Shown here: piece by piece, positions 1 to 8,517 of the stretch
Layout of the letters: each line of letters begins with the position of its first letter
Position numbering within the stretch: position 1 is the first letter of the stretch
Assembly (NCBI GenBank): GCA_963700305.1
Contig: CAVOXB010000012.1
Coordinates: 124,001 to 188,000, forward strand
Source: Desulfomonile sp963700305
GTDB lineage: Bacteria > Desulfobacterota > Desulfomonilia > Desulfomonilales > Desulfomonilaceae
DNA length: 64,000 nt
Reading direction: 5' to 3'
The notes under the pieces: model-generated
What the model saw: the letters and a program-made list of their open reading frames with translations, nothing else
The model's database searches: none
What the model was told of the DNA's origin: nothing
Position numbers and translations under genes: made by a program

Positions 1-1
1 C

Positions 2-160
2 TGTCAGCAAAGGCCTCCAGCGCAAAAAGACCACCAAACCAGCACTTCCCAGCATTTGAAAACCGAGGTCGTCCGCAGGAAGAGAAGGTCACAGACCTAT
101 CGCGAATTATCCGAGTTTCTGTTCGATTCATCGAAATTGCTGTTTGCTCCGGATAACTGA
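2..160 (+). CDS. C-terminal end of an unrecognised protein (5' truncated by window edge)
   Basis: An open frame enters the window and stops with TGA at 158-160. It gives a basic 52-residue tail ending in RELSEFLFDSSKLLFAPDN. Codon use looks coding and no start is visible. Another frame is also open to position 156, so the choice rests only on the more protein-like composition. No family is recognised. Confidence 0.3.
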   Translation, partial: CQQRPPAQKDHQTSTSQHLKTEVVRRKRRSQTYRELSEFLFDSSKLLFAPDN

Positions 161-369
161 ACATCAAAAAGGGCTTATATTCTTTTCTTGCCATGTTTGT
201 AATTTGGTAGTCCGAAATTCGTCTTCATTTAATCCATGAGTCCAGTTTGATTGTGATATCAATCACTTCCGTAATTCCCAATTCATTTATAAAGTTAATT
301 CTTCAGACCGTTATGGTCAATAGAACGTCCTTGACGCCTGAAGCCGTACTTTTGAAACAAAAAAACCAA

Positions 370-415
370 TTGACAGAAGGGTCTCTTTATCCGATGATAT
401 TAGAGTAACTCTAAT
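370..415 (+). promoter_or_regulatory. Promoter with 17-bp palindromic operator upstream of padR
   Basis: TTGACA at 370-375 is a good -35 box. The -10 region (around 393-401) runs into a perfect palindrome, ATTAGAGT-A-ACTCTAAT, at 399-415, which ends 15 bases before the PadR start. A perfect 8+8 inverted repeat at this place is a likely autoregulatory operator, since PadR-family repressors commonly bind such sites at their own promoters. The palindrome is seen directly. Its use as the PadR site is inference. Confidence 0.6.
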
Positions 416-430
416 AGAGGTATTACCCTT

Positions 431-833
431 ATGCTTGACTTTGACCAATGCGCCTGCGCAGGAAGCAATCTCGACAAGCTGATCCAGCCAACGATCCTCA
501 TATTCCTCGCTGAAGAAGAACTCCACGGATACGGTCTCGTTCAAAAAATAATGAATTCGCCCATGTTTAAGGGAGCCAAACCTGACCCCACAGGGGTTTA
601 TCGCTTTTTGAAATCCATGGAAGTCAGAAACCTGGTTGTTTCCTCTTGGGAATTCGTTGAGTCGGGGCCGCCCAGAAAGACCTATAAGATTACGACGGAA
701 GGGGTCGCGTGCATGGAAAAATGGATCAGAAACCCTGCGGGATTATGTGACATCGATTGAGACCCTTTTGGCTACAGCGAACAGCATACTGGATGATCCA
801 ATGCCTAAAAATCATGAGAGATCAGCAAGCTAG
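431..833 (+). CDS. PadR-family transcriptional regulator (frameshifted)
   Basis: This is a winged-helix PadR-type repressor. Visible features are the N-terminal HTH (LIQPTILIFLAEEELHGYGL), the wing (VYRFLKSMEVRNLV) and the typical KTYKITTEGVACMEKW segment near residue 95. The first frame stops at 760, but the expected C-terminal helix (ETLRDYVTSIETLLATANSI) continues in another frame from about 727 to 833. A one-base error near GGATCAGAAACCC therefore splits the gene. Joined length is about 134 residues, normal for short PadR proteins. A GAGG motif lies 10 bases before the ATG. The adjacent aquaporin is a plausible target. The N-terminal CACAG might be a metal or redox sensor, which is speculative. 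Confidence 0.75.
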
Positions 834-882
834 AGCCAGATTCGATCAAGACCGCTAACTTGATTTCTTAAGGGAGCGCCGG

Positions 883-1757
883 ATGAACAGTTTGACAGCA
901 GTATGCTTCGGCGAGTTCTTGGGGTGTTTCATCCTCGTTTTCTTCGGCATTTCAACCGTCGCCACAGCGATTGTCTTCAATGCCTTTTCAGGACTGATGC
1001 AGGTGGCTGTCCTTTGGGGGTTGGGAGTGACGCTGGCAATCTATGCTACTCGCCATTTGTCCTGCGCACACCTGAATCCTGCGGTTTCCGTCGGAATGGT
1101 GCTCGCCGGCAGGATGCAGCCTCATTTGTTGCCCTGGTACATCGGGTCCCAACTGTTGGGAGGCATTGCCGCCGGATCGGTTCTACTTGCGGTGTTTGGC
1201 GGCTCCATAGAGCAATTCGAGGCGGCCAATGCAATTGTCCGAGGAACACCCGAATCAATTCGGACTGCCATGATATTCGGGGAATACTTTCCAAATCCCG
1301 GAATGGCGCAGCCATGGCTTAAGGTAGGCATCGGTACTGCTGCCCTGGCTGAGGGTACGGAACTTTTCTACTCGTAACGATGATATTTCTGCTGACTGAG
1401 GGATGCGATGTGGGGCGACCCGCTGAAGGAGTGTCCCCTGTGTTTATCGGCGGGACAGTCACGGTTATTATATCCGTGCTTGCTCCCTTGACTCAGGCTG
1501 GGCTCAATCCTGCTCGCGATTTCGGTCCACGACTCGTCGCATATTTCGCTGGTTGGAATTCAGTGGCCATTCCAGGCCCTCACGGCGGTTTCTTTGTCGT
1601 CTACATAGCTGCGCCTCTGTTAGCGGGAGCTGCTGCAGCCCTATTCTTCAGATATATAACCGCTCCATTGATGGATGCACGAGCCAGACAGCTGGAGACA
1701 TGCTCTTGTCAGGCTCAACGGGCCAATGTGAGCGAAATAAGGGAAGTGTTGAAGTGA
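883..1757 (+). CDS. Aquaporin / MIP-family channel (frameshifted)
   Basis: This is a six-helix MIP-family water or small-solute channel of the inner membrane. Both signature NPA boxes are present: HLNPAVSVG in the first half and GLNPARDFG in the second. The first frame ends at 1377, and the second half (IFLLTEGCDVGRP onward) is read in another frame ending at 1757. Reading through a missing base near 1352-1358 (GAGGGTACGG) restores an unbroken helix, AEGYGTFLLVTMIFLL. Joined length is about 291 residues, slightly long for the family. A strong AGGGAG motif precedes the ATG. Solute selectivity (water or glycerol) cannot be decided by eye. Confidence 0.85.
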
Positions 1758-1917
1758 GATAGAGTTGATTTCGGACCGAGAGCGGGACAGATACCGGTCA
1801 CTCATCCGAAAAAAAAAACACTCTCACTGCTTTTGCCTAAATGCATGTTCATGACGTGGAAGTTTATAACATCATCCAAATGCTCCCGAACAGTTCCATT
1901 GGAAAAGGAGCGACGCA

Positions 1918-3006
1918 ATGAGTAACAAACCCAAGATATTCTTTGTCGGAGGATTTCTCGGAGCAGGCAAGACCACTGCTATCCAGTCTCTGGCCAAAAT
2001 CTTCGCACAAAAGGGCGTCAAGGCGGCAGCTATTACAAATGATCAGGCAACCGGTCTTGTGGACACGGTCTTCCTTTCTGATTCTGGAATTCCGGCGGAA
2101 GAAGTGGCCGGCTCATGTTTCTGCTGCAATTTCAACGGGCTGGCGGACGCCATTGATCACAGTATTTCCACCACCGCGGCGGATGTCATCCTCGCAGAGC
2201 CAGTAGGCAGCTGCACGGATATCGTCGCAACCGTAATAAGGCCCATGCGAGCCCTAATTAAGGACAAAGTGGATGTTTTGGCCTATTCCGTGCTCGTGGA
2301 ACCGGATCGCTGGATTGAAAGTGAAGATTCATGCGCGCCATGGTCCATTAAATATCTCTTTGCCAAGCAGCTCCAGGAAGCTGATTTCATAGTCGTCACC
2401 AAACTGGACACGCTCACGAGCGAACAAAGGGAGGAGTTGCTGAAGAATGTCTCCCGCTCATACCCAGAGTCGAAAGCCCTTGGGATTTCAGCAAAGGAAG
2501 GCTCAGGAATGGACGAGTGGCTGAGTCTAGTTCAGGCTACACCTCCGGGAGAGCGGTGGCTCAAGGAGATTGACTATCAGACCTACGCAGAGGCCGAAGC
2601 AGAGATGGGCTGGTTGAACGGGATGGTGTCCTTGAACTTCCATGAACCCGTCGATGGAAAGACGATCAGCGGCCGTATGGCTGAAACCCTTGCACAAGGG
2701 ATAGCAGATCGAAATGGAAGAATTGGGCATCTCAAACTGCTTGCTGTAGGAAAATCGGGCAGCACCAAAGCCGGAGTAACCCAAGTAGGTGAAAGACCCG
2801 TTTTGGATGGTAATTTCACAGCGCCCTTGTCTCACCTGGAAGTAACTATAAATATCCGGGCAACTCTCTCTCCCGGAGACCTGTCAACGATCGTAAACGA
2901 AACGGTGATGCAATTCCGAGAGCTGTTCAAAGCCGACGTGGATGTTTCAGCCATTAACACTTTCAGACCTGGAGCACCTAACCCCACGTATCACTATGGC
3001 GCTTGA
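1918..3006 (+). CDS. CobW/HypB/UreG-type (G3E) GTPase
   Basis: This is a G3E-family P-loop GTPase, a class of metal-insertion or cofactor chaperones. The Walker A motif GGFLGAGKTT lies at about residues 11-20. The Cys-rich GSCFCCNF at about residues 65-72 is the CxCC metal-binding motif of CobW-type proteins. TKLD near residue 161 serves as the base-recognition NKxD motif. At 362 residues it has the usual length. AAAGGAG sits 7 bases before the ATG. In anaerobes, relatives accompany corrinoid methyltransferases, but none is nearby, so the client metal protein is unknown. Confidence 0.85.
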   Translation: MSNKPKIFFVGGFLGAGKTTAIQSLAKIFAQKGVKAAAITNDQATGLVDTVFLSDSGIPAEEVAGSCFCCNFNGLADAIDHSISTTAADVILAEPVGSCTDIVATVIRPMRALIKDKVDVLAYSVLVEPDRWIESEDSCAPWSIKYLFAKQLQEADFIVVTKLDTLTSEQREELLKNVSRSYPESKALGISAKEGSGMDEWLSLVQATPPGERWLKEIDYQTYAEAEAEMGWLNGMVSLNFHEPVDGKTISGRMAETLAQGIADRNGRIGHLKLLAVGKSGSTKAGVTQVGERPVLDGNFTAPLSHLEVTINIRATLSPGDLSTIVNETVMQFRELFKADVDVSAINTFRPGAPNPTYHYGA

Positions 3007-3541
3007 AAGTTCTCCGGTCCTGCAAATTGCCCAGTGACAGAGATAAGTTATGGTAGTCACCCTTCAGTCAGAGGTGGGATCCGAGGATTTGAGCAGGCCG
3101 TGGGGCACCCATTAAAAGGCCCTCTGTCATGGGGAAAAGACCTCACCGTTGTTGGAAATCGCCGTTTCCTTGCTGAGGTACAATGATCGCGTTATCTGCC
3201 GTGTCCGTCGAAGCCACTCTTGCCCTTGCCGTTATTTCTCATGGTGGCGTCGGTGTATATGCGCCGCAGATCTTCACACCGCACCGATCACCCATCAGGA
3301 TCTATGCCCCTGCCCGTTAGGGCTCGAATGTCTTGATGTTCGAGCCTTGTCCTCATTTTCCACTAAGGCGCGGCCTTTTGGTTCTAATCCCCAGAAATCT
3401 ATTTTGCCTGCCAACTTTATGATAATCTTACCAGAGTTGATCCGGAGATTGTCTGATATTAGAGTTTTCCGCAAGAAACCATCTTAGTGTTGGAGACAGC
3501 ACTGAATAACGGCGCTCATGAGCTTAAATGGTACGACTTCT
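3007..3541. other. Intergenic, no convincing gene; 8-bp inverted repeat
   Basis: No reading frame here has a protein-like composition. GGCTCGAA at 3321-3328 and TTCGAGCC at 3339-3346 form a perfect stem with a 10-base loop. It could be a weak terminator or an RNA hairpin. A 45-codon hydrophobic frame at 3183-3320 is too weak to call. Confidence 0.4.
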
Positions 3542-5087
3542 ATGGCAAATCGCGGCAAGACTAAAAAGGATCTGGAAAGAGAAGTTTCCGAACTGAGGAA
3601 CAGACTGAATCAGGTGGACACGCCGGAAGCGCACAGGTACAGCGCTCGAACAAGCCCTTGAGAAATCTGAGATAAAATTCAGGACCCTCACAGAGAGATC
3701 AGTTGTGGGTGTCTACCTCATTCAAGATGGATTGTTTCGTTATATCAATCCCAAATTGGCTGAGATATTTGGTTATGAACCGGATGAGCTAATCGACAAG
3801 ACGACCGTCTTGACCCTTGTGTTTCCTGACGATAGGCCGACACTGGAGGAGAATCTCCAGAAGCGCTTGTCCGGTCAGATTGAATCCATGAATTATCAGT
3901 TCAAGGGCGTCAAGAAGGATGGATCGGTCATCCACGTCGAGGCGTACGGCTCTCGCATGGACTATCAGGGCGCTCCTGCGGTCATCGGGTCTCTCGTGGA
4001 TATTACTCACAGGATGGAATACGAAGAAGCGTTGCGGAAGAGCGAACGTCGTTACAAGACCCTGGTAGAAGAAATAAGTGATGGCTATTTCGTTGTTCAA
4101 GACCAGCGAATAACTTTCGCGAATCAGGCATTTTGTCGAATGCATGGAACCAGCCTGAAAGAGGTTATCGCTAGGCCTTTCCTGGATTTTGTGTCCGGCG
4201 ATTGCCGCGAACGCCTCCTGGACGCTTATACGGGAGTAATGGAAGGTCGCCCCGCTGAAGGACAGATCCAGTATACACGGATTGGTCCACCAGAGAATCA
4301 AGCAGCTACAGAGGTTCGAGCCAGAGTCGCGGACCTTGGAGAAGGCCCTGTTATCATAGGAATTTGTCGTGACATCAGCGAACGGATAGCTATGGAATCC
4401 AAGGTGCGGGAACACGAACGAATGGCCTACCTCGGTCATTTGTCCGCTTCCCTATCCCATGAAATAAGGAACCCTCTCTCGTCCATCAAAATGAATCTTC
4501 AAATCCTTTCCAGAAAATTGGAGCTGGATGGCTACGATCATCGCCGACTCGAAATAACCGTGCATGAGGTATCCCGACTGGAAGGCATCCTGCGACAACT
4601 GCTCGACATAGCTCGCCCATTAACGATTGAAACTGCTCCTGTGAACTTGTCTATTGTGGCCAGAGGCTGCGTTGATCTGCTCCAGGCCAAAGCTCAGGAG
4701 AAACAGATAAGAACCATCGAGCGCTATCCCGCAATGCTTCCAATGGCTCATGCGGACGCCGGAAAATTGGAGCAGGCTTTGATAAATCTTCTGCTCAATG
4801 CCATAGACGCCACGCCTGAGGGCGGCAGTATAACTATTTGGACAAGAGCCACGGGAAATGCCGAAGCTCGCTTTCTGGAACTGGGTGTCAGAGATACCGG
4901 TCCAGGCATTGACCAAGCCCAGATGAAGCAGCTTTTCACTCCTTTCTATACCAGCAAGAATCACGGCAGCGGACTCGGGCTCAGCAACGTCAAGCGCATC
5001 GTTGAGGCCCATTCGGGCAAAGTTGAAGTTCGCAGCCGCAAAGGCCAAGGGGCGACTTTCGTAATGAGGTTACCATGCCGCAAATGA
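3542..5087 (+). CDS. PAS-domain sensor histidine kinase (frameshifted near N-terminus)
   Basis: This is a cytoplasmic two-component sensor kinase with no membrane segment. It has an N-terminal coiled coil (KKDLEREVSELRNRLNQV), PAS 1 (FRYINPKLAEIFGYEPDEL), PAS 2 (ITFANQAFCRMHGTS), a HisKA helix with SHEIRNPLSS as the phosphoacceptor His, and HATPase boxes (LLLNAIDATPEGG, DTGPGI, GSGLGLSNVKRI). The start region and the PAS core are in different frames. The break is near 3635-3645, just before ALEQALEKSEIKF. The ATG at 3542 is favoured by comparison with the MANR-type start of related kinases, although no good ribosome site is seen. The stop overlaps the downstream NtrC-type regulator, so the two form a cognate pair. 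Confidence 0.85.
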
Positions 5088-6428
5088 TACGGGTCCTCGT
5101 CATAGATGACGAAACCGCTATTCAAGAATCGCTGGAAATGTTTCTACGTGAGAAGGGCCTTACCGTAATTACGGCAGGTACAGGCTCAGAAGGATTGGCG
5201 GCGTATATCAAGTGTCGACCTCAAGTGATTATCTTGGATATTCGACTGCCGGACACATCGGGTCTGGAGGTTCTTAGACAAATCGTGGCTACCGACGCTG
5301 ACGCCAAAGTAATTATGATTACAGCGTACCACGATATGGAGACAACCATTGAGGCCATGCGCCACGGCGCTTACGATTATATCCACAAACCGCTCGACGT
5401 GGACGAATTGGATCACGCCGTCACCAAAAGCCTACGCATTGCAGAAAAAGCCAAATCAAGCCCGGAGTTGGCGCACACAGATCGCGAGACAGGGGACCGT
5501 CATCAAATCATAGGGCATACTCCGGCCATGCGAGCTTTGTTCAAAACCATCGGTCTGTTGTCCGGAAACCGAGCGACCATACTGATCGAGGGTGAGACCG
5601 GCAGTGGCAAGGAGCTTATCGCTCGCGTAATCCACGAGTCTTCCATCTCCAAAGACCAACCTTATGTGACAGTGGATTGCACGACTCTGGTGGACAGCCT
5701 TTTTGAAACTGAGCTCTTCGGCCATGAACGAGGCGCTTTCACCGGCGCCGGGGAGATGAAAAGAGGCCGGTTGGAGCTTGCCGGAGAGGGGACCATATTT
5801 CTTGACGAGGTTGGCGACCTGCCGCTTCCCTTACAGGCTAAACTTCTGCGTTTCCTGGAATACCGGGAGTTTACAAGAGTAGGGGGCACGCAGACCCTGT
5901 GCTCTAAGGCCAGAATAATTGCCGCCACGAATCACAGTCTCGACGATCTGGTTCTGAAGGGTAGATTCCGGCGTGACCTGCTTTTCAGACTCAAGGTCGT
6001 AACAATTTCAGTCCCTTCACTCCGCGAGCGCAAGGATGATTTGCCTGACCTGGTGGAATTCTTTGTCTCCGGAATAAATCGGGATTTAGGCGCGAGAATA
6101 ACCCACATGGAAGAAAGCGTTATGAGTCTCCTGAAAGCCCATAACTGGCCTGGAAATGTGAGAGAAACTGAAGAATGTGCTCACTAAGGCGGTATTGGAA
6201 TCCAGAGGAGCCGTCTTGTTGGCAGATGCAGTGGAAAAAGCCATGGGTAATTCGCCTGTGGAGGAACCTCATGTCTCTTCCCAATTAGCCTCTTTGAATG
6301 AACTTGAAAGAAAGCATGTCCTAAAAGCTATGGCCGAAACCAATGGCAATTTGTCGGCAGCAGCGAAAATCCTCGGACTCTCCCGCCCTACCCTTCGCAA
6401 ACGCCTGAAACTGTACGGTTTACGATAA
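5075..6428 (+). CDS. NtrC-family sigma54-dependent response regulator (frameshifted)
   Basis: This is the cognate response regulator of the upstream kinase, whose 3' end it overlaps by 13 bases. The receiver domain (residues about 5-120) has the phosphoacceptor Asp in VIILDIRLPDTSG and the Lys in HKPLD. The AAA+ domain has Walker A GETGSGKE, the sigma54-contacting GAFTGA loop, and Walker B IFLDEVGDL. The Fis-type HTH is at the C-terminus (NLSAAAKILGLSRPTLRKRL). The first frame ends at 6187 because of an extra A in GAGAAACTG near 6165. Removing it gives VRELKNVLTKAVL, the normal family sequence. Joined length is about 450 residues. It should act as a sigma54 enhancer-binding activator. Targets are not identifiable. 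Confidence 0.9.
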
Positions 6429-6835
6429 CGCTAGAATTGACCCTGCTATCACTTTCTTCGAATTTTCGCTTTGGTCCTGAGCCGCTTTCGTCCCGTAGGG
6501 AACTGAAGAAGATAGCCCGGCGATTCAGAAACTGGCTAAAAAAGTCCGAAAAGGGTCGCAATAGTGCCACGAAAGTTATCGGAGTCCTGGTTCCCAGGCT
6601 CCGCCTCATTAGCACTAACTTAACGACGATTTCCAGTCTATTTCTAGTTTTGAGCCAGGCTCAGATGCCGGTTCCTCCCGTTCTTTTCGTGCTTCGTTGC
6701 CGCGCACTACTCCACTAGCGAAGCGATCCCATTCATAGACGCTTCGGGAGTGCTGCATTATTTTAATTTTGAGAGTTAAGCGTCGATGAATTCTTGAAGA
6801 TGATTTTCACTATGACATTCAGACAGGAGCGTCCG
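6429..6835. other. Intergenic, contains a dispersed repeat
   Basis: About 400 bases without a supported gene. A 93-codon plus-strand frame here has low-complexity, basic composition and no family signal. The segment 6588-6620 carries the GTTCCCAGGCTCCGCCTCAT repeat also found near 19.2, 46.85 and 47.03 kb. Confidence 0.5.
6588..6620 (+). repeat. Interspersed repeat, GTTCCCAGGCTCCGCC type
   Basis: The motif GTTCCCAGGCTCCGCCTCAT followed by AGCACTAACTTAA recurs, slightly diverged, at 19229-19262, 46848-46885 and, inverted, at 46998-47040. All copies are intergenic. This is a REP-like family with no coding content. Confidence 0.65.
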
Positions 6836-7567
6836 ATGCGGTTATACGTTGGTACCAGCGGCTATAGTTACAAGGAATGGAAAGGCCCCTTCTATCCTAA
6901 AGGTCTGCCGGAAAAGGATATGCTGCGGTTTTATGGCGAGAATTTGCCGACGGTGGAGATCAATAATACCTTCTACCGCATGCCCACCATAAGCATGTTG
7001 GAGGCATGGGCCGAACAGGTGCCGCCCGATTTTCGATTTGTTCTCAAGGCGTCCCGCAAGATAACTCACAGCAAGCCGCTCAAAGAGAAAGGTGATGAAG
7101 TCAGCTATTTGCTAGGAACGGCCGCCACGCTTGGCGACAGGCTGGGAGCGATCTTATTTCAATTGCCGCCGTATCTACGCAGAAATATCGAGCTGCTTAC
7201 CGATTTTGTAGACCTGCTGCCATCCGGAACCAAGGCTGCATTTGAATTCCGGCATCATTCCTGGTTCGATGACGAAACATACGCCATATTGAGTGACAAG
7301 GGATGCGCAATTTGCTGTTCAGATAGCGAAAATGAAGAACTCAGCCAATTTGTTGCCACCGCAAGCTGGGGCTATCTTCGCTTGCGCAAGCCGAATTACT
7401 CGGAAGAGGAACTTCTCCGTCAGGCACAGAAGATCAAATCACAGAACTGGCATGCGGTGTATGCCTTTTTCAAACACGAAGATGATGGAGCCGGGCCAAA
7501 ACTGGCCAAACATTTTCTGGAGCTTTTCACCCAGAGAGGGACTATTTTCGCCTCAAAATCATTTTGA
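6836..7567 (+). CDS. DUF72 (YecE-like) family protein
   Basis: This is a DUF72 protein with a predicted TIM-barrel-like fold and no established reaction. Diagnostic segments are LYVGTSGYSYKEWKGPFYP at the start, VEINNTFYRMPT, FEFRHHSWF and the late WGYLRLRKPNYSEEE. The ATG at 6836 is chosen over one 14 codons upstream because AGGAG lies 7 bases ahead and the family core begins immediately. Length is 243 residues, close to the family norm. Its stop overlaps the stop of the convergent sigma-factor gene by 9 bases. Confidence 0.85.
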   Translation: MRLYVGTSGYSYKEWKGPFYPKGLPEKDMLRFYGENLPTVEINNTFYRMPTISMLEAWAEQVPPDFRFVLKASRKITHSKPLKEKGDEVSYLLGTAATLGDRLGAILFQLPPYLRRNIELLTDFVDLLPSGTKAAFEFRHHSWFDDETYAILSDKGCAICCSDSENEELSQFVATASWGYLRLRKPNYSEEELLRQAQKIKSQNWHAVYAFFKHEDDGAGPKLAKHFLELFTQRGTIFASKSF

Positions 7568-8150
7568 GAGGAATTTCGCCAAATTCCGCTTCGCTCTTAT
7601 CGACAGCGATTCTACTGCAGACACGGATGTCCGCATCACCTCGGCGATTTCCTTGACTGTCAATCCCTCAAAGTATTGCAGGATAATAGCTGTCCTTTGG
7701 CTCTCAGGAAGAACTTGGAGGGCTTTGAGCACCGTTTGAGATTCCTGAGCAACTGACAATCGCTCTTCAGGAGTAGGAGCGCAATCTGGCAGATGGTCTG
7801 TCATGCATTCCGATTCAGAAGGTGATGCTCGAAAGGAGTAAATCGCCTGCATCCACGACTTGCGAGATCGGACCATGTCAATACTGGCGTTACGCGTAAT
7901 GGTGAAAACCCAATTCCTGACCGGAAATCGCGCATCGTACCTCCCGTGCCCTTTGATATATTCTCAAAAACACTTCCTGCGATACGTCCTCAGCGAGAAA
8001 TTCATCATTGGTAAATCTTAGAGCGAACTTATATACGGATTCCAGGTAGCGGCTCACAAATGTACTGAAAGCGGCGTCATCTCCTTTCCTGAGCGCTTCC
8101 AGCAATTGTTCATCGGACAAAAGGCCCAACTGAGTCCTCTCAAAGAACAT
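7559..8150 (-). CDS. ECF-type RNA polymerase sigma factor (frameshifted)
   Basis: This is an extracytoplasmic-function sigma70 factor. The region 2 helix (LRFTNDEFLAEDVSQEVFLR) identifies it, and region 4 (LPESQRTAIILQYFEGLTVK followed by EIAEVMRTSVSAVESL) supplies the -35-binding HTH. The two parts are in different frames. The break near 7940 lies in a G/C-rich run, and reading through it restores GRYDARFPVRNWVFTITRNA. Joined length is about 197 residues. No anti-sigma gene is adjacent. The Cys pair between regions 2 and 4 is not unusual. Confidence 0.85.
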
Positions 8151-8517
8151 GATTTTGTTGCGAGGCGTTCAACACAAAACTACATCTCAGACTGTTTTTC
8201 AAGATGCGGTAGGCGAATCTCTAACCCGCTTGAGTCAAGACGGTAACTGTCACGCGAAATTCAACGAAAGGAACATGCTGACTTTCTCAGCCATTAGTCC
8301 TCAATTTGGTGCTACTCCTATAAAACTAACTATCAATTAACCCTTGGCAACATTGCTGCGGGTGATGTATATTTCAGGGGCAATAACCTATCGGGCGCAC
8401 TTGAAAGAGCCTAAGAAATGACTCATGAGGCGCCCGTGAAATAAAGACAGCCCCTAAGGGGGAGCCAAGGGGCTGACAACTTTGTTTCATCACGTTCCCT
8501 TTGCTTAAGGAATTATT
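8151..8517. other. Regulatory intergenic region with stem-loops
   Basis: This separates the divergent sigma factor and the hybrid sensor kinase. CGGGCGC near 8393 pairs with GGCGCCCG near 8430. AGCCCCT and AGGGGCT near 8451-8475 form a second perfect stem. The two consecutive hairpins just before a GTG start suggest a structured leader or an attenuator. No known riboswitch consensus is recognised. Confidence 0.4.

Noticed and set aside
3149..3487. 112-codon plus-strand frame
   Set aside because: Composition rich in Cys, Arg and Ser without domain pattern; no ribosome site and a hairpin passes through it.
6437..6718. 93-codon plus-strand frame
   Set aside because: Runs through a dispersed repeat and has no protein-like pattern.
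8151..8517. Known riboswitch in the leader
   Set aside because: Stems are present, but none of the consensus cores I know (cobalamin, TPP, glycine, cyclic di-GMP, fluoride) is recognisable.
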